Source of the DNA: Microdon myrmicae
Lineage: Eukaryota > Arthropoda > Insecta > Diptera > Syrphidae
Length of the DNA: 64,000 nt
Assembly: GCA_963931805.1 (NCBI GenBank)
Contig: OZ007499.1
Location: forward strand, 92,435,318 to 92,499,317
Direction: 5' to 3'
Positions 10,774-23,300 of the stretch are shown here, in pieces. A model generated the notes under the pieces. That model did not search any database, had not been told where the DNA came from, and worked only from the letters and a program-made list of their open reading frames with translations. The translations under genes and the position numbers were made by a program. Numbering within the stretch: the stretch's first letter is position 1; every line of letters begins with the position of its first letter.

Positions 10774-12554
10774 TCATTGATCTTCCAGGCCAACAAAAGC
10801 CGCCAGTCTGTCGCGATGCACCACTTTCATCTTGGCGTTCGGCGGTGGAAGTTCTTGACCTTTTTCCAGATTTTCTGCTGCTCTCCCTTTCGCGTCAACT
10901 CTAGTCTGCTGCCATTCTTCCTTTTCCTGACGACGGAATTCCTCTTGCATTTTAGGGATCTCATGCGTATAGTATAAGAGAAAATGCATGTGCACACCCT
11001 TAAGCTCTTCTGGAGTTTGTACATCACGTAAGCGGTCTAGATCTTCATCTTTAATTACACGCATATCATCTGGTATTGGAACATCTGTCGATTTCATAAC
11101 CGTATCCAACTGGTAGTACTGCATCTTTTCAAAAAACTGGAGCGGTTTGTTCTTTGGAGTAAACACCAGCGTGCGTCGTAGTAATAGACTTTCCATAGAT
11201 CGTCGCACGTTAATTCTGGTTTCACGTGTTCCTCTTTATAGAACGCAATGAACGGCACCTCTAGCTGTTGATTACGCCTACAATCTAGGGCTTGCTTGAT
11301 CTTTCCCGCCGTATGTGGTGGCTTACAATAGCGGTCTCGACCTCCAACATCCGTTGATCTCTCTTGTTCAGAAACAGTTGATTTACAAAACGCATGTTTG
11401 TAAATCCATTCAGCTTCATCTTGTAGTTCATTGGGTCCCTCTGGAACAGGCGCAACCGGAACGTCGCGCAATTGCATTCGCTCAGGAACATCCGTTTTAC
11501 GGATTTCAGTGTCCAAATCCGTAAAGTGACCCCTTTCCAATTCACTAGGTTCGTATTCGGGTTCATATCCGCCCTCGTCATAATGAGTGAAATCCTCATA
11601 GTCGAAATCTACACCAAAACTGTCCCGACTTTCTTGCAATGACGCGTCAGTGACTAGAAGTCGTCTTTTCTTTTTCTTCTCAGCAATTGGCCTTCCTTGG
11701 TCGTCTACAATAAAATCCTCAGCATCAGACTCCGATTCCTCATCATCATTGAAATGTTTTGCCGCCTCAGTTTCTCTGTGACTACGTTCAGAGCGGCGTT
11801 CAACATCGTCTTCGTCGTCGAATAGCTGTTCGGCTATAGCCTCACGGGCTGAACCTTCATCACCGTGCTGTTCCTCTCCATCACTTTATTCGTCCTGTGT
11901 ACGACGCAGACGCTTGGAACGCTTTCTGCGTTCGACTTTCAAACCAAGATTCTCTTCAATAAGGTCACAGTCGTCGTCTTCCAGTCGGTCGCCCAACTCG
12001 TCATCATCATTGTAAATCCGTTTCGGGGAACGGCCTGAAGCATCAGTGTCTTCACCATCACTGCCGTCCTCTTCAATCGAGTTATCATCGATGAGATCTT
12101 TCAGTTCTTCACATAACACATCATCGTCATCTTCCTCCTCTTCCTCACTGCTGTCGGGCATAGCTTTGCACTTCCTGAGTTTCTTCCTTTCATGTGGCTC
12201 CAATTTCTCCTCATCCTCAGATTCCTCCGCTTCCGAGTCCCAGATTTCTTTCATACACTGCCTTTGGGCATCCAATTTTGCTTTAAACTCTGCAGCTCGC
12301 GCATCCAATTTTGCCATCATCATCCTGAACATCTCCGAAATGTCCAACGGTGGCGAACTCTTCTCCATTACATTGGCACCATCTTGACTCGCTGTTTCTT
12401 CTCCACCCGGACAGTCTGGCCCACTCGTAAAAGCATCTGTGCCAACATCAATATCCTCTTCTTCTATTGGTGCTTGCAGACGCTGTCGAAGAATTGGTTT
12501 CTCTCCTCTGCTATCCAGGTTCCGGTCCTCCAAATGTTGATCTGACATCGTCAC
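10774..12554 (-). pseudogene. Gag-Spt6 fusion gene, unit B
   Basis: The gag portion is intact here. Its 222 codons from 12554 contain gag residues 1-102 and then Spt6 from DSEAEESEDEE to RLRRTQDE, ending at the TAA at 11886. The same frame reopens at once and runs to 11094, where a 1-nt loss in a run of A/T near 11130 shifts it. The shifted remainder (MQYYQLD… to AAFVGLEDQ) ends at 10774. Roles and domains are as in unit A. Confidence 0.88.
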
Positions 12555-12696
12555 AATACACTTCCACAGACTTATTTATTTCACCAATAATTAATCCCAC
12601 TTCTGACACCAATTGTAGCGAGCTTAGGGTTCGCTGGATTAATTATTTTTAATAAATAAGAGCCGTTAAATCGATTTTGAATTAATATAACACTTT

Positions 12697-15600
12697 CATC
12701 ATCATCATCGGCACTACAACCGGGATCCGGTCTTGGCCTTATTTAACAAATCTCTCCACCGGTCCCGATTTCGAGCCGATGTCATCCAGTTTAGCACTCC
12801 CAGGCTCTGGGCGTCCTGGTCTACGCCATCCCTCCATCGCAGACAAGGTCTGCCGCGCTGTCTCCTTCCATACATCCTGCCACAAATGACTTTCCGGGCA
12901 GGCTCCTCTTCGCTCATTCGAGCTAGGTGTCCCGCCCACCGGAGTCTACCGAGCTTGATTTTTCTTACAATATGAGCTTCAAGGTAGATTGCGTACAACT
13001 CATGGTTGTAGCGTCTCCGGAATCGTCCTCCCTCACATACGGGGCCAACAATTCTCCTTAAGACCTTTCTCTCGAACGCGGCCAAGAGTTCAGAGTGCCT
13101 TTTATTAAGCACCCAGGTCTCGGATCCATACATGAGTACTGGTAAGACCATGGGCTTGTACAGTAGTAGCTTGGATGTTCTGGATAAATTTCGGGATTTA
13201 AAGAGCCTTGATAGACCATAGTAGGCTTTGTTGGATTTAATCAGCCGTTCGCGTATTTCTTCTACCATATTGTTATCGGCTGATACTATTGCCCCAAGGT
13301 AGTTAAAGGATTGCACTACTTCAAATTCGTGCTCCACTACCCTGATAGTTTGACCAACGTTAGGTCTTCTCTTCGCAGAAGTTGCCACCATGTACTTAGT
13401 TTTTCCCTCATTAATGTGCAGTCCCTGTTTTTGTGCCGCCTGCTCGATCTGGGTGAAGGATTCCTGTACCGCCGATTCGGTTCTACCGATGATGTCGATG
13501 TCATCTGCGTAGGCAAGTATCCGGCTGGACTTGGTGACAATAGTCCCTCTTGTTGTAACGCCAGAGTCACGGATTGCTTTCTCCAACGCCAGGTTGAAGA
13601 GGAGGCAGGCCAGACCGTGCCCTTGTCGGAGTCCATTATAGATGTTTATTGGTTTGGACAACAATCCCGCTACTTTTACTTGACTAGTTACATTGGTCAT
13701 GGTCAACCTACAAAGTCGTATCAATTTATTTGGAATGCCGAATTCTCTCATGGCATTATATAGTTCTACCCTGGCTATGCTGTCGTAGGCGGCCTTGAAG
13801 TCTATAAACAGATGATATAGTGGAATCTTAAATTCCAGACATTTTTCCATCGCCTGCCTAAGGGTGAATATCTGATCAATTGCTGATTTGCCTGGGATGA
13901 AGCCACACTGATATTGACCAATGATGGCTTTAGCGTATGGGGATATCCGGTCTTGTAGGATAGTGGAGAGTATCTTATAGGCGGTACTCAGCAATGTTAT
14001 ACCCCTATAGTTGCTGCACAGTGTGATATCTCCTTTCTTATGTATGGGGCAAATTATACCACGACGCCAATCTTCCGGCATCTCCTCTTGCTCCCATACG
14101 TGCACCACGATCTCGTGAATTGCGTGATGTAACGCTGTCCCTCCTTGTTTGATCAGCTCAGCTGGTATGCCATCAGCTCCAGGGGCTTTATTTGATTTTA
14201 GCTGTCTAATGGCTTTTAGTGTTTCCTCAATGCTTGGTGGCGGCAACATTTGGTCTTGGTCTTGCATTGGTGGAGCCTCAAATTCTTCTGTGAGCTGACC
14301 ATTTAGCAATTCATTGAAGTGCACTTCCCATCGCTCCAGAATGCCTTCAGGATCGGTGATCAGATTACCCTCTTTATCCTTGCAGTAAGTGCAGCGTGGT
14401 GTGTACCGCGTCATACTGCGGATTATTTGGTAGAACTTCCGCGCCTGGTGCGGACCTCGCTCTATACTTTTCTCTATTTCACAGACAAGGTTTTTTTCCC
14501 AGGCACTTTTCTTTTGTCTGTGAAGTCTTTTTTCAGATCTTCTGAGCTCTTTGTACTTCTCCTCGCGTACCCGCGTCCTATGAGACTGCTGCATTGCCCG
14601 GTATGCAGCATTCTTACGTTCAGTCGCTAGTTTGCACTCATCATCAAACCAGTCGTTCCGATCTCTACGACTACTGCCTAAGATGGAGTTGGCAGTACTA
14701 ATGACAGTATTCTTAAGGCGTGTCCATTTCTCTTCTACGCCCGGCATTCTGGCCCCAGGACTTACTCTCCCTCCGTCGAGCTCTTCGAGGGCGAGTCTTA
14801 ACGCATGACCAAAGGTGTTGCTGGTGTTCTCATTGCGTAAGGCAACCGTGTTGATTCGAACCTGATCCGCGGATGCAATACGTCTTCGTAAGGCAATCCG
14901 CGCTCGGAAAACTGTACCAACAAGATAGTGATCCGAGTCGACATTGGCACCTCGGTACGCTCGTACCGTCATCAGGCTCGAAGAGTGGCGGCGATCTATC
15001 AGCACGTGTTCAATTTGGTTGCGAGTGGCTCCATCAGGTGATACCCAGGTGGCTTTGTGGATATCTTTACGCGGAAACTTGGTACTCGCAACGACCAAGT
15101 TTTTCGATGCTGCCAATTCGATGACTCGTAGTTCATTGTCATTAGTGTTCTCATGCAAACTATGGGAACCTGTGTAGTGCCTGAAAACCAGCTCCCGACC
15201 TATTTTCGCATTCAAATCCCCAAGAACGATTTTCACATCGTATCTTGGGCAGGCATTGAGGGCCCGTTCGACGTTCTCATAGTATTCTTCTTTTTCGTCG
15301 TCAGGGGACTCCTCTGTAGGTCCGTGAACGTTTATGAGGCTTATGTTCTTAAATTTGCCTCGCACGCGAAGAGTGCATAGCCTTTCATTTATTGCATTAA
15401 AGCCGATGATGGCAGGCTTCAGTTTTTGGCTGACTAGAAAGCACATGGTGTTTTGCGTGACCGCTGTAATAAATGTCATACTCTTTTCTTTGAAAAACAC
15501 CACTCCCCGTCCATCTTATTTCTTGTAATGCTGTTATGTCAGCCTTATATTCGGACAGGGCATCGGCTAGCTGCTGTGCAGCTCGAGCTCTGTATAGTGA

Positions 15601-15905
15601 GCGTATGTTCCATGAAAAAATCATTAAATCATTTAGCCATGTTCGTTTCCGTGGTCGTCGTCGTGTATCCGGTCCATATCCGAGGCTTGTTAAATTTGCC
15701 ATAATAATTCATTTTTACGGGCCTGGTTATTAGCCTTGCACCAACCTTTCTCAGGATGTCGCTACATGCATTGGTTCACTACTTGGCGGGTGTCACGTGG
15801 AGACTGCATGTCAACTTGGATTGAACAGGGACAAGGATCGTCCTGGCCTTCGCCGGGTTGAAGGCAATCAGAGACTTTGCCCTGTATGTTCGCACCCACC
15901 CCCCC
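12697..15905 (-). mobile_element. RTE-clade LINE, unit B
   Basis: 3,209 bp between 13-bp duplications (12684-12696 and 15906-15918). Same ends as in unit A. Confidence 0.88.
12714..15702 (-). pseudogene. RTE endonuclease-RT, unit B (929-codon open part)
   Basis: 12714-15503 is open for 929 codons and covers most of the endonuclease and the entire RT (APGADGIPAELIK, FIDFKAAYDS, YADDIDIIG, C-terminal Arg-rich end). The N-terminal 101 codons (15702-15397: FSWNIRSL, LQEIRWTG) lie in another frame and overlap it. The natural family order switches from one frame to the other near 15440, so one ancestral small deletion disables the endonuclease. Confidence 0.85.
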
Positions 15906-16257
15906 AATATAACACTTTATTAGTCCGTTAATAACAACCGTTACTTATACCGTACACTTAACGATTTCTTTACTTATCGCTTCCGTACTTATCGCGTCTT
16001 TTACTTCTTCACTGCTTACTTCTCACTCGAGACTTATCGCTTGCTTCACTTTCTACTTCTTACTCATCTCCATGATCTGTGTGCGACGTATTTATACTGT
16101 TTCCTCATTCTGATTCAGTGTTTCGTTTCCGCCCGTTCCATAGTCTTGAATGTTCTACTGTTCACGGTCTCCAGTTTTCCATTACTTTATAGAATATTCT
16201 AGTACTCTGTTTCGGACTCTCTAGAATATTCTAGTACTGATTGTCATATGCGTCACA

Positions 16258-16612
16258 GTATTTATACGCCAGTTTGAGGCCGCGGCCAACTATAATAAGT
16301 GGTCGGATGAGTAGAAGTCAACATCACTAATCTTGTCACTCCGCGGGGCGGCTGCAGAATTGCTACAAACCATGCCGGCAGAGAAGCAAACTGATTTCCA
16401 ACCGGTAAGAGACGGCCTTGAAGCTAGGTATGGAGACAACCACATGCAGCAGGTCTACCGCATGCAACTACGGAGCAGAATGCAGAAACCTGGAGAAAAT
16501 CTTCAACAGTTGCAGGCAGACATTGAGCGATTGGCAAACTTGTCTTATTCAAATATGATTAAGGAATTTCTGAACGAGGTAGCACTGGATGCATTTATAA
16601 ACGCACTCCAAG
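16258..16612 (+). pseudogene. gag: G1 gag capsid part, unit B
   Basis: Identical in layout to 8604-8958, including the TAG in DE*KST and the replacement of gag by the R1 flank after INALQDEDY. Confidence 0.82.
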
Positions 16613-16948
16613 ATGAAGACTATTAAAATGCAAAATATACACAATTAATTCATTCCAGTTGGATTTCGTAATGTCTTTGCATATTTTCAATAACACCAAT
16701 CACGGCCTTCGCCCTCTCCGTGACTATCGCCTTCTCCGTGACTGTCGCCCATAGTTCCGTGGCTAACGAAAGGAGAATTTCTCTGGAATGTTGGCAATTC
16801 CGATATTCTTACACAGAGAATATCAGATTTTCATGCTCGCTGTAAATGAATTATAAAATACAAGCAAATATATAAACCAACTTCTATAAATTTTAGAACA
16901 AACACCGTTGATGAATTATTGTAGTAGAATATAGTAGATGTAAAATAT

Positions 16949-17349
16949 TGTGACGCATATGACCATCAGTACTAGAATATTCGAGAAAGTCCGAAACAAA
17001 GTATTAGAATATTCTAAAAAGTACTGGAAAACTGGAGACTATGAACAATAGAACATTCAAGGCTATGGAACGGGCGGAAACGAGACGCCGAATCAGAATA
17101 AGGGAACGGTATAAATACGTCGCACACAGATCATGGAGATGAGTAATAAGTAAGAAAGTGAAGCAAGCGCTAAGTAAGAAGTAAAAGACGCGATAAGTAC
17201 GGAAGCGATAAGGAAAGAAATCATTAAGTGTACGGTAAAAGTAATGGTTGTTATTAACGGACTAATAAAGTGTTACATTAATTCAAAATCGATTTAACGG
17301 CTCTTATTTATTACAAATAATTAATCCAGCGAACCCTAAGCTCGCTACA
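16949..17349 (+). mobile_element. G1 5' LTR, unit C
   Basis: Matches 1654-2054. Heat-shock trimer at 16975-16987, primer site at 17352-17370. Confidence 0.9.
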
Positions 17350-17414
17350 ATTGGTGTCAGGAGTGGGATTAATTACTGTTTAAGTGAATAAGTCTGTGAA
17401 AGTGTGTTGTAACG

Positions 17415-17970
17415 ATGTCAGATCGACATTTGGAGGATCTTCGCAGATAGTAGAGAACAGAACAGAAGCAAATTGTCCGACAGCGTCTGCAAGCAGCATT
17501 GGAGGAAGAGGGTATTGATGTCGACACATATGTTGTTACGATTGGGCCAGACTGTCCGGATGAAAAAGAAACAGCGAGTCAAGATGGTGCCAATGTAACG
17601 GAGACGAGTTCGCCACAGTTGGAAATTTCGGAGATGTTCAGGATGATGATGACAAAACTGAACGCACAAGCTGCAGATGTTAATTCAAAGTTGGATGCCC
17701 AAAATTCAAAATTCGACATACAAGCTGCAGATCTGATTGCAAAATTGGATGCCCAAACGCAGTGGATGAAATGTAATTTTCAACACTTTAAGGAAGAAAT
17801 TCGAAACGATGTAGAAAATCTGGATCTAAAAGTCATCGATGAAATAACTCGAATCGGGAAGAGACTTGAGTGTGTTGAGAGAAATAAGACATCGCCTAGC
17901 AATCAACATGACTACATAGATACAAAGATGCAACCGCCAACCTTCGATGGAACGGGGCCCTTCTCCGTAT
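17415..17970 (+). pseudogene. gag: G1 gag N-terminal part, unit C
   Basis: Same as 2120-2675, with the double TAG after codon 11. Interrupted at 17971 and resumed at 23894. Confidence 0.8.
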
Positions 17971-18427
17971 TGTAGCGAGCTTAGGGTTCGCTGGATTAAT
18001 TATTTTTAATAAATAAGAGCCGTTAAATCGATTTTGAATTAATATAACACTTTATTAGTCCGTTAATAACAACCGTTACTTATACCGTACACTTAACGAT
18101 TTCTTTACTTATCGCTTCCGTACTTATCGCGTCTTTTACTTCTTCACTGCTTACTTCTCACTCGAGACTTATCGTTTGCTTCACTTTCTACTTCTTACTC
18201 ATCTCCATGATCTGTGTGCGACGTATTTATACTGTTTCCTCATTCTGATTCAGCGTTTCGTTTCCGCCCGTTCCACAGTCTTGAATGTTCTACTGTTCAC
18301 GGTCTCCAGTTTTCCATTACTTTATAGAATATTCTAGTACTCTGTTTCGGACTCTCTAGAATATTCTAGTACTGATTGTCATGTGTCACACTACCCTCCG
18401 CCTAGATTAGTTCGTCCCGAACTAAGT

Positions 18428-20209
18428 TCATTGATCTTCCAGGCCAACAAAAGCCGCCAGTCTGTCGCGATGCACCACTTTCATCTTGGCGTTCGGCGGT
18501 GGAAGTTCTTGACCTTTTTCCAGATTTTCTGCTGCTCTCCCTTTCGCGTCAACTCTAGTCTGCTGCCATTCTTCCTTTTCCTGACGACGGAATTCCTCTT
18601 GCATTTTAGGGATCTCATGCGTATAGTATAAGAGAAAATGCATGTGCACACCCTTAAGCTCTTCTGGAGTTTGTACATCACGTAAGCGGTCTAGATCTTC
18701 ATCTTTAATTACACGCATATCATCTGGTATTGGAACATCTGTCGATTTCATAACCGTATCCAACTGGTAGTACTGCATCTTTTCAAAAAAACTGGAGCGG
18801 TTTGTTCTTTGGAGTAAACACCAGCGTGCGTCGTAGTAATAGACTTTCCATAGATCGTCGCACGTTAATTCTGGTTTCACGTGTTCCTCTTTATAGAACG
18901 CAATGAACGGCACCTCTAGCTGTTGATTACGCCTACAATCTAGGGCTTGCTTGATCTTTCCCGCCGTATGTGGTGGCTTACAATAGCGGTCTCGACCTCC
19001 AACATCCGTTGATCTCTCTTGTTCAGAAACAGTTGATTTACAAAACGCATGTTTGTAAATCCATTCAGCTTCATCTTGTAGTTCATTGGGTCCCTCTGGA
19101 ACAGGCGCAACCGGAACGTCGCGCAATTGCATTCGCTCAGGAACATCCGTTTTACGGATTTCAGTGTCCAAATCCGTAAAGTGACCCCTTTCCAATTCAC
19201 TAGGTTCGTATTCGGGTTCATATCCGCCCTCGTCATAATGAGTGAAATCCTCATAGTCGAAATCTACACCAAAACTGTCCCGACTTTCTTGCAATGACGC
19301 GTCAGTGACTAGAAGTCGTCTTTTCTTTTTCTTCTCAGCAATTGGCCTTCCTTGGTCGTCTACAATAAAATCCTCAGCATCAGACTCCGATTCCTCATCA
19401 TCATTGAAATGTTTTGCCGCCTCAGTTTCTCTGTGACTACGTTCAGAGCGGCGTTCAACATCGTCTTCGTCGTCGAATAGCTGTTCGGCTATAGCCTCAC
19501 GGGCTGAACCTTCATCACCGTGCTGTTCCTCTCCATCACTTTATTCGTCCTGTGTACGACGCAGACGCTTGGAACGCTTTCTGCGTTCGACTTTCAAACC
19601 AAGATTCTCTTCAATAAGGTCACAGTCGTCGTCTTCCAGTCGGTCGCCCAACTCGTCATCATCATTGTAAATCCGTTTCGGGGAACGGCCTGAAGCATCA
19701 GTGTCTTCACCATCACTGCCGTCCTCTTCAATCGAGTTATCATCGATGAGATCTTTCAGTTCTTCACATAACACATCATCGTCATCTTCCTCCTCTTCCT
19801 CACTGCTGTCGGGCATAGCTTTGCACTTCCTGAGTTTCTTCCTTTCATGTGGCTCCAATTTCTCCTCATCCTCAGATTCCTCCGCTTCCGAGTCCCAGAT
19901 TTCTTTCATACACTGCCTTTGGGCATCCAATTTTGCTTTAAACTCTGCAGCTCGCGCATCCAATTTTGCCATCATCATCCTGAACATCTCCGAAATGTCC
20001 AACGGTGGCGAACTCTTCTCCATTACATTGGCACCATCTTGACTCGCTGTTTCTTCTCCACCCGGACAGTCTGGCCCACTCGTAAAAGCATCTGTGCCAA
20101 CATCAATATCCTCTTCTTCTATTGGTGCTTGCAGACGCTGTCGAAGAATTGGTTTCTCTCCTCTGCTATCCAGGTTCCGGTCCTCCAAATGTTGATCTGA
20201 CATCGTCAC
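18428..20209 (-). CDS. Gag-Spt6 fusion, unit C: one 594-codon frame with a single TAA
   Basis: The most complete copy of the transduced gene. From 20209 the frame gives gag residues to ~102, then Spt6 from DSEAEESEDEE onward. The only stop before the end is TAA at 19541-19543, just after RLRRTQDE; the frame stays open for 371 further codons to 18428. Part 1 (222 residues) is the acidic, intrinsically disordered Spt6 N-terminus. Part 2 includes EDFIVDD, GVDFDYEDF, EYEPSELE, EAEWIYKHAF, VPFIAFYKEEHV, DLWKVYYYDARW and HFLLYYTHEIPKMQ, the region before the helix-hairpin-helix, YqgF, S1 and SH2 domains, which are all absent. The last ~20 residues (KMKVVHRDRLAAFVG) are the retrotransposon pol C-terminus. 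No intron interrupts it, which suggests capture from spliced mRNA. Whether any protein is made is unknown. Confidence 0.85.
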
Positions 20210-20351
20210 AATACACTTCCACAGACTTATTTATTTCACCAATAATTAATCCCACTTCTGACACCAATTGTAGCGAGCTTAGGGTTCGCTGGATTAATTA
20301 TTTTTAATAAATAAGAGCCGTTAAATCGATTTTGAATTAATATAACACTTT

Positions 20352-23300
20352 CATCATCATCATCGGCACTACAATCGGGATCCGGTCTTGGCCTTATTTA
20401 ACAAATCTCTCCACCGGTCCCGATTTCGAGCCGATGTCATCCAGTTTAGCACTCCCAGGCTCTGGGCGTCCTGGTCTACGCCATCCCTCCATCGCAGACA
20501 AGGTCTGCCGCGCTGTCTCCTTCCATACATCCTGCCACAAATGCCTTTCCGGGCAGGCTCCTCTTCGCTCATTCGAGCTAGGTGTCCCGCCCACCGGAGT
20601 CTACCGAGCTTGATTTTTCTTACAATATGAGCTTCAAGGTAGATTGCGTACAACTCATGGTTGTAGCGTCTCCGGAATCGTCCTCCCTCACATACGGGGC
20701 CAACAATTCTCCTTAAGACCTTTCTCTCGAACGCGGCCAAGAGTTCAGAGTGCCTTTTATTAAGCACCCAGGTCTCGGATCCATACATGAGTACTGGTAA
20801 GACCATGGGCTTGTACAGTAGTAGCTTGGATGTTCTGGATAAATTTCGGGATTTAAAGAGCCTTGATAGACCATAGTAGGCTTTGTTGGATTTAATCAGC
20901 CGTTCGCGTATTTCTTCTACCATATTGTTATCGGCTGATACTATTGCCCCAAGGTAGTTAAAGGATTGCACTACTTCAAATTCGTGCTCCACTACCCTGA
21001 TAGTTTGACCAACGTTAGGTCTTCTCTTCGCAGAAGTTGCCACCATGTACTTAGTTTTTCCCTCATTAATGTGCAGTCCCAGTTTTTGTGCCGCCTGCTC
21101 GATCTGGGTGAAGGATTCCTGTACCGCCGATTCGGTTCTACCGATGATGTCGATGTCATCTGCGTAGGCAAGTATCCGGCTGGACTTGGTGACAATAGTC
21201 CCTCTTGTTGTAACGCCAGAGTCACGGATTGCTTTCTCCAACGCCAGGTTGAAGAGGAGGCAGGCCAGACCGTGCCCTTGTCGGAGTCCATTATAGATGT
21301 TTATTGGTTTGGACAACAATCCCGCTACTTTTACTTGACTAGTTACATTGGTCATGGTCAACCTACAAAGTCGTATCAATTTATTTGGAATGCCGAATTC
21401 TCTCATGGCATTATATAGTTCTACCCTGGCTATGCTGTCGTAGGCGGCCTTGAAGTCTATAAACAGATGATATAGTGGAATCTTAAATTCCAGACATTTT
21501 TCCATCGCCTGCCTAAGGGTGAATATCTGATCAATTGCTGATTTGCCTGGGATGAAGCCACACTGATATTGACCAATGATGGCTTTAGCGTATGGGGATA
21601 TCCGGTCTTGTAGGATAGTGGAGAGTATCTTATAGGCGGTACTCAGCAATGTTATACCCCTATAGTTGCTGCACAGTGTGATATCTCCTTTCTTATGTAT
21701 GGGGCAAATTATACCACGACGCCAATCTTCCGGCATCTCCTCTTGCTCCCATACGTGCACCACGATCTCGTGAATTGCGTGATGTAACGCTGTCCCTCCT
21801 TGTTTGATCAGCTCAGCTGGTATGCCATCAGCTCCAGGGGCTTTATTTGATTTTAGCTGTCTAATGGCTTTTAGTGTTTCCTCAATGCTTGGTGGCGGCA
21901 ACATTTGGTCTTGGTCTTGCATTGGTGGAGCCTCAAATTCTTCTGTGAGCTGACCATTTAGCAATTCATTGAAGTGCACTTCCCATCGCTCCAGAATGCC
22001 TTCAGGATCGGTGATCAGATTACCCTCTTTATCCTTGCAGTAAGTGCAGCGTGGTGTGTACCGCGTCATACTGCGGATTATTTGGTAGAACTTCCGCGCC
22101 TGGTGCGGACCTCGCTCTATACTTTTCTCTATTTCACAGACAAGGTTTTTTTCCCAGGCACTTTTCTTTTGTCTGTGAAGTCTTTTTTCAGATCTTCTGA
22201 GCTCTTTGTACTTCTCCTCGCGTACCCGCGTCCTATGAGACTGCTGCATTGCCCGGTATGCAGCATTCTTACGTTCAGTCGTTAGTTTGCACTCATCATC
22301 AAACCAGTCGTTCCGATCTCTACGACTACTGCCTAAGATGGAGTTGGCAGTACTAATGACAGTATTCTTAAGGCGTGTCCATTTCTCTTCTACGCCCGGC
22401 ATTCTGGCCCCAGGACTTACTCTCCCTCCGTCGAGCTCTTCGAGGGCGAGTCTTAACGCATGACCAAAGGTGTTGCTGGTGTTCTCATTGCGTAAGGCAA
22501 CCGTGTTGATTCGAACCTGATCCGCGGATGCAATACGTCTCCGTAAGGCAATCCGCGCTCGGAAAACTGTACCAACAAGATAGTGATCCGAGTCGACATT
22601 GGCACCTCGGTACGCTCGTACCGTCATCAGGCTCGAAGAGTGGCGGCGATCTATCAGCACGTGTTCAATTTGGTTGCGAGTGGCTCCATCAGGTGATACC
22701 CAGGTGGCTTTGTGGATATCTTTACGCGGAAACTTGGTACTCGCAACGACCAAGTTTTTCGATGCTGCCAATTCGATGACTCGTAGTCCATTGTCATTAG
22801 TGTTCTCATGCAAACTATGGGAACCTGCGTAGTGCCTGAAAACCAGCTCCCGACCTATTTTCGCATTCAAATCCCCAAGAACGATTTTCACATCGTATCT
22901 TGGGCAGGCATTGAGGGCCCGTTCGACGTTCTCATAGTATTCTTCTTTTTCGTCGTCAGGGGACTCCTCTGTAGGTCCGTGAACGTTTATGAGGCTTATG
23001 TTCTTAAATTTGCCTCGCACGCGAAGAGTGCATAGCCTTTCATTTATTGCATTAAAGCCGATGATGGCAGGCTTCAGTTTTTGGCTGACTAGAAAGCACA
23101 TGGTGTTTTGCGTGACCGCTGTAATAAATGTCATACTCTTTTCTTTGAAAAACACCACTCCTAATGCTGTTATGTCAGCCTTATATTCGGACAGGGCATC
23201 GGCTAGCTGCTGTGCAGCTCGAGCTCTGTATAGTGAGCGTATGTTCCATGAAAAAATCATTAAATCATTTAGCCATGTTCGTTTCCGTGGTCGTCGTCGT

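Larger units (their letters stand above)
10317..16257 (-). mobile_element. Gag-Spt6 transducing Gypsy element, unit B
   Basis: Same structure as 2676-8603: 3' LTR 10317-10736, primer site 12593-12611, 5' LTR 12614-12696 plus 15906-16257, RTE between the LTR halves, GTAT duplication on both sides. Confidence 0.88.
8959..16612. repeat. Tandem array unit B (7.65 kb)
   Basis: Second unit, same order as unit A with offsets of 7641-7654 bp. It starts with the R1 segment (8959-9294) but has no Rpn9 exon, and it ends in G1 gag exactly as unit A does. Confidence 0.9.
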
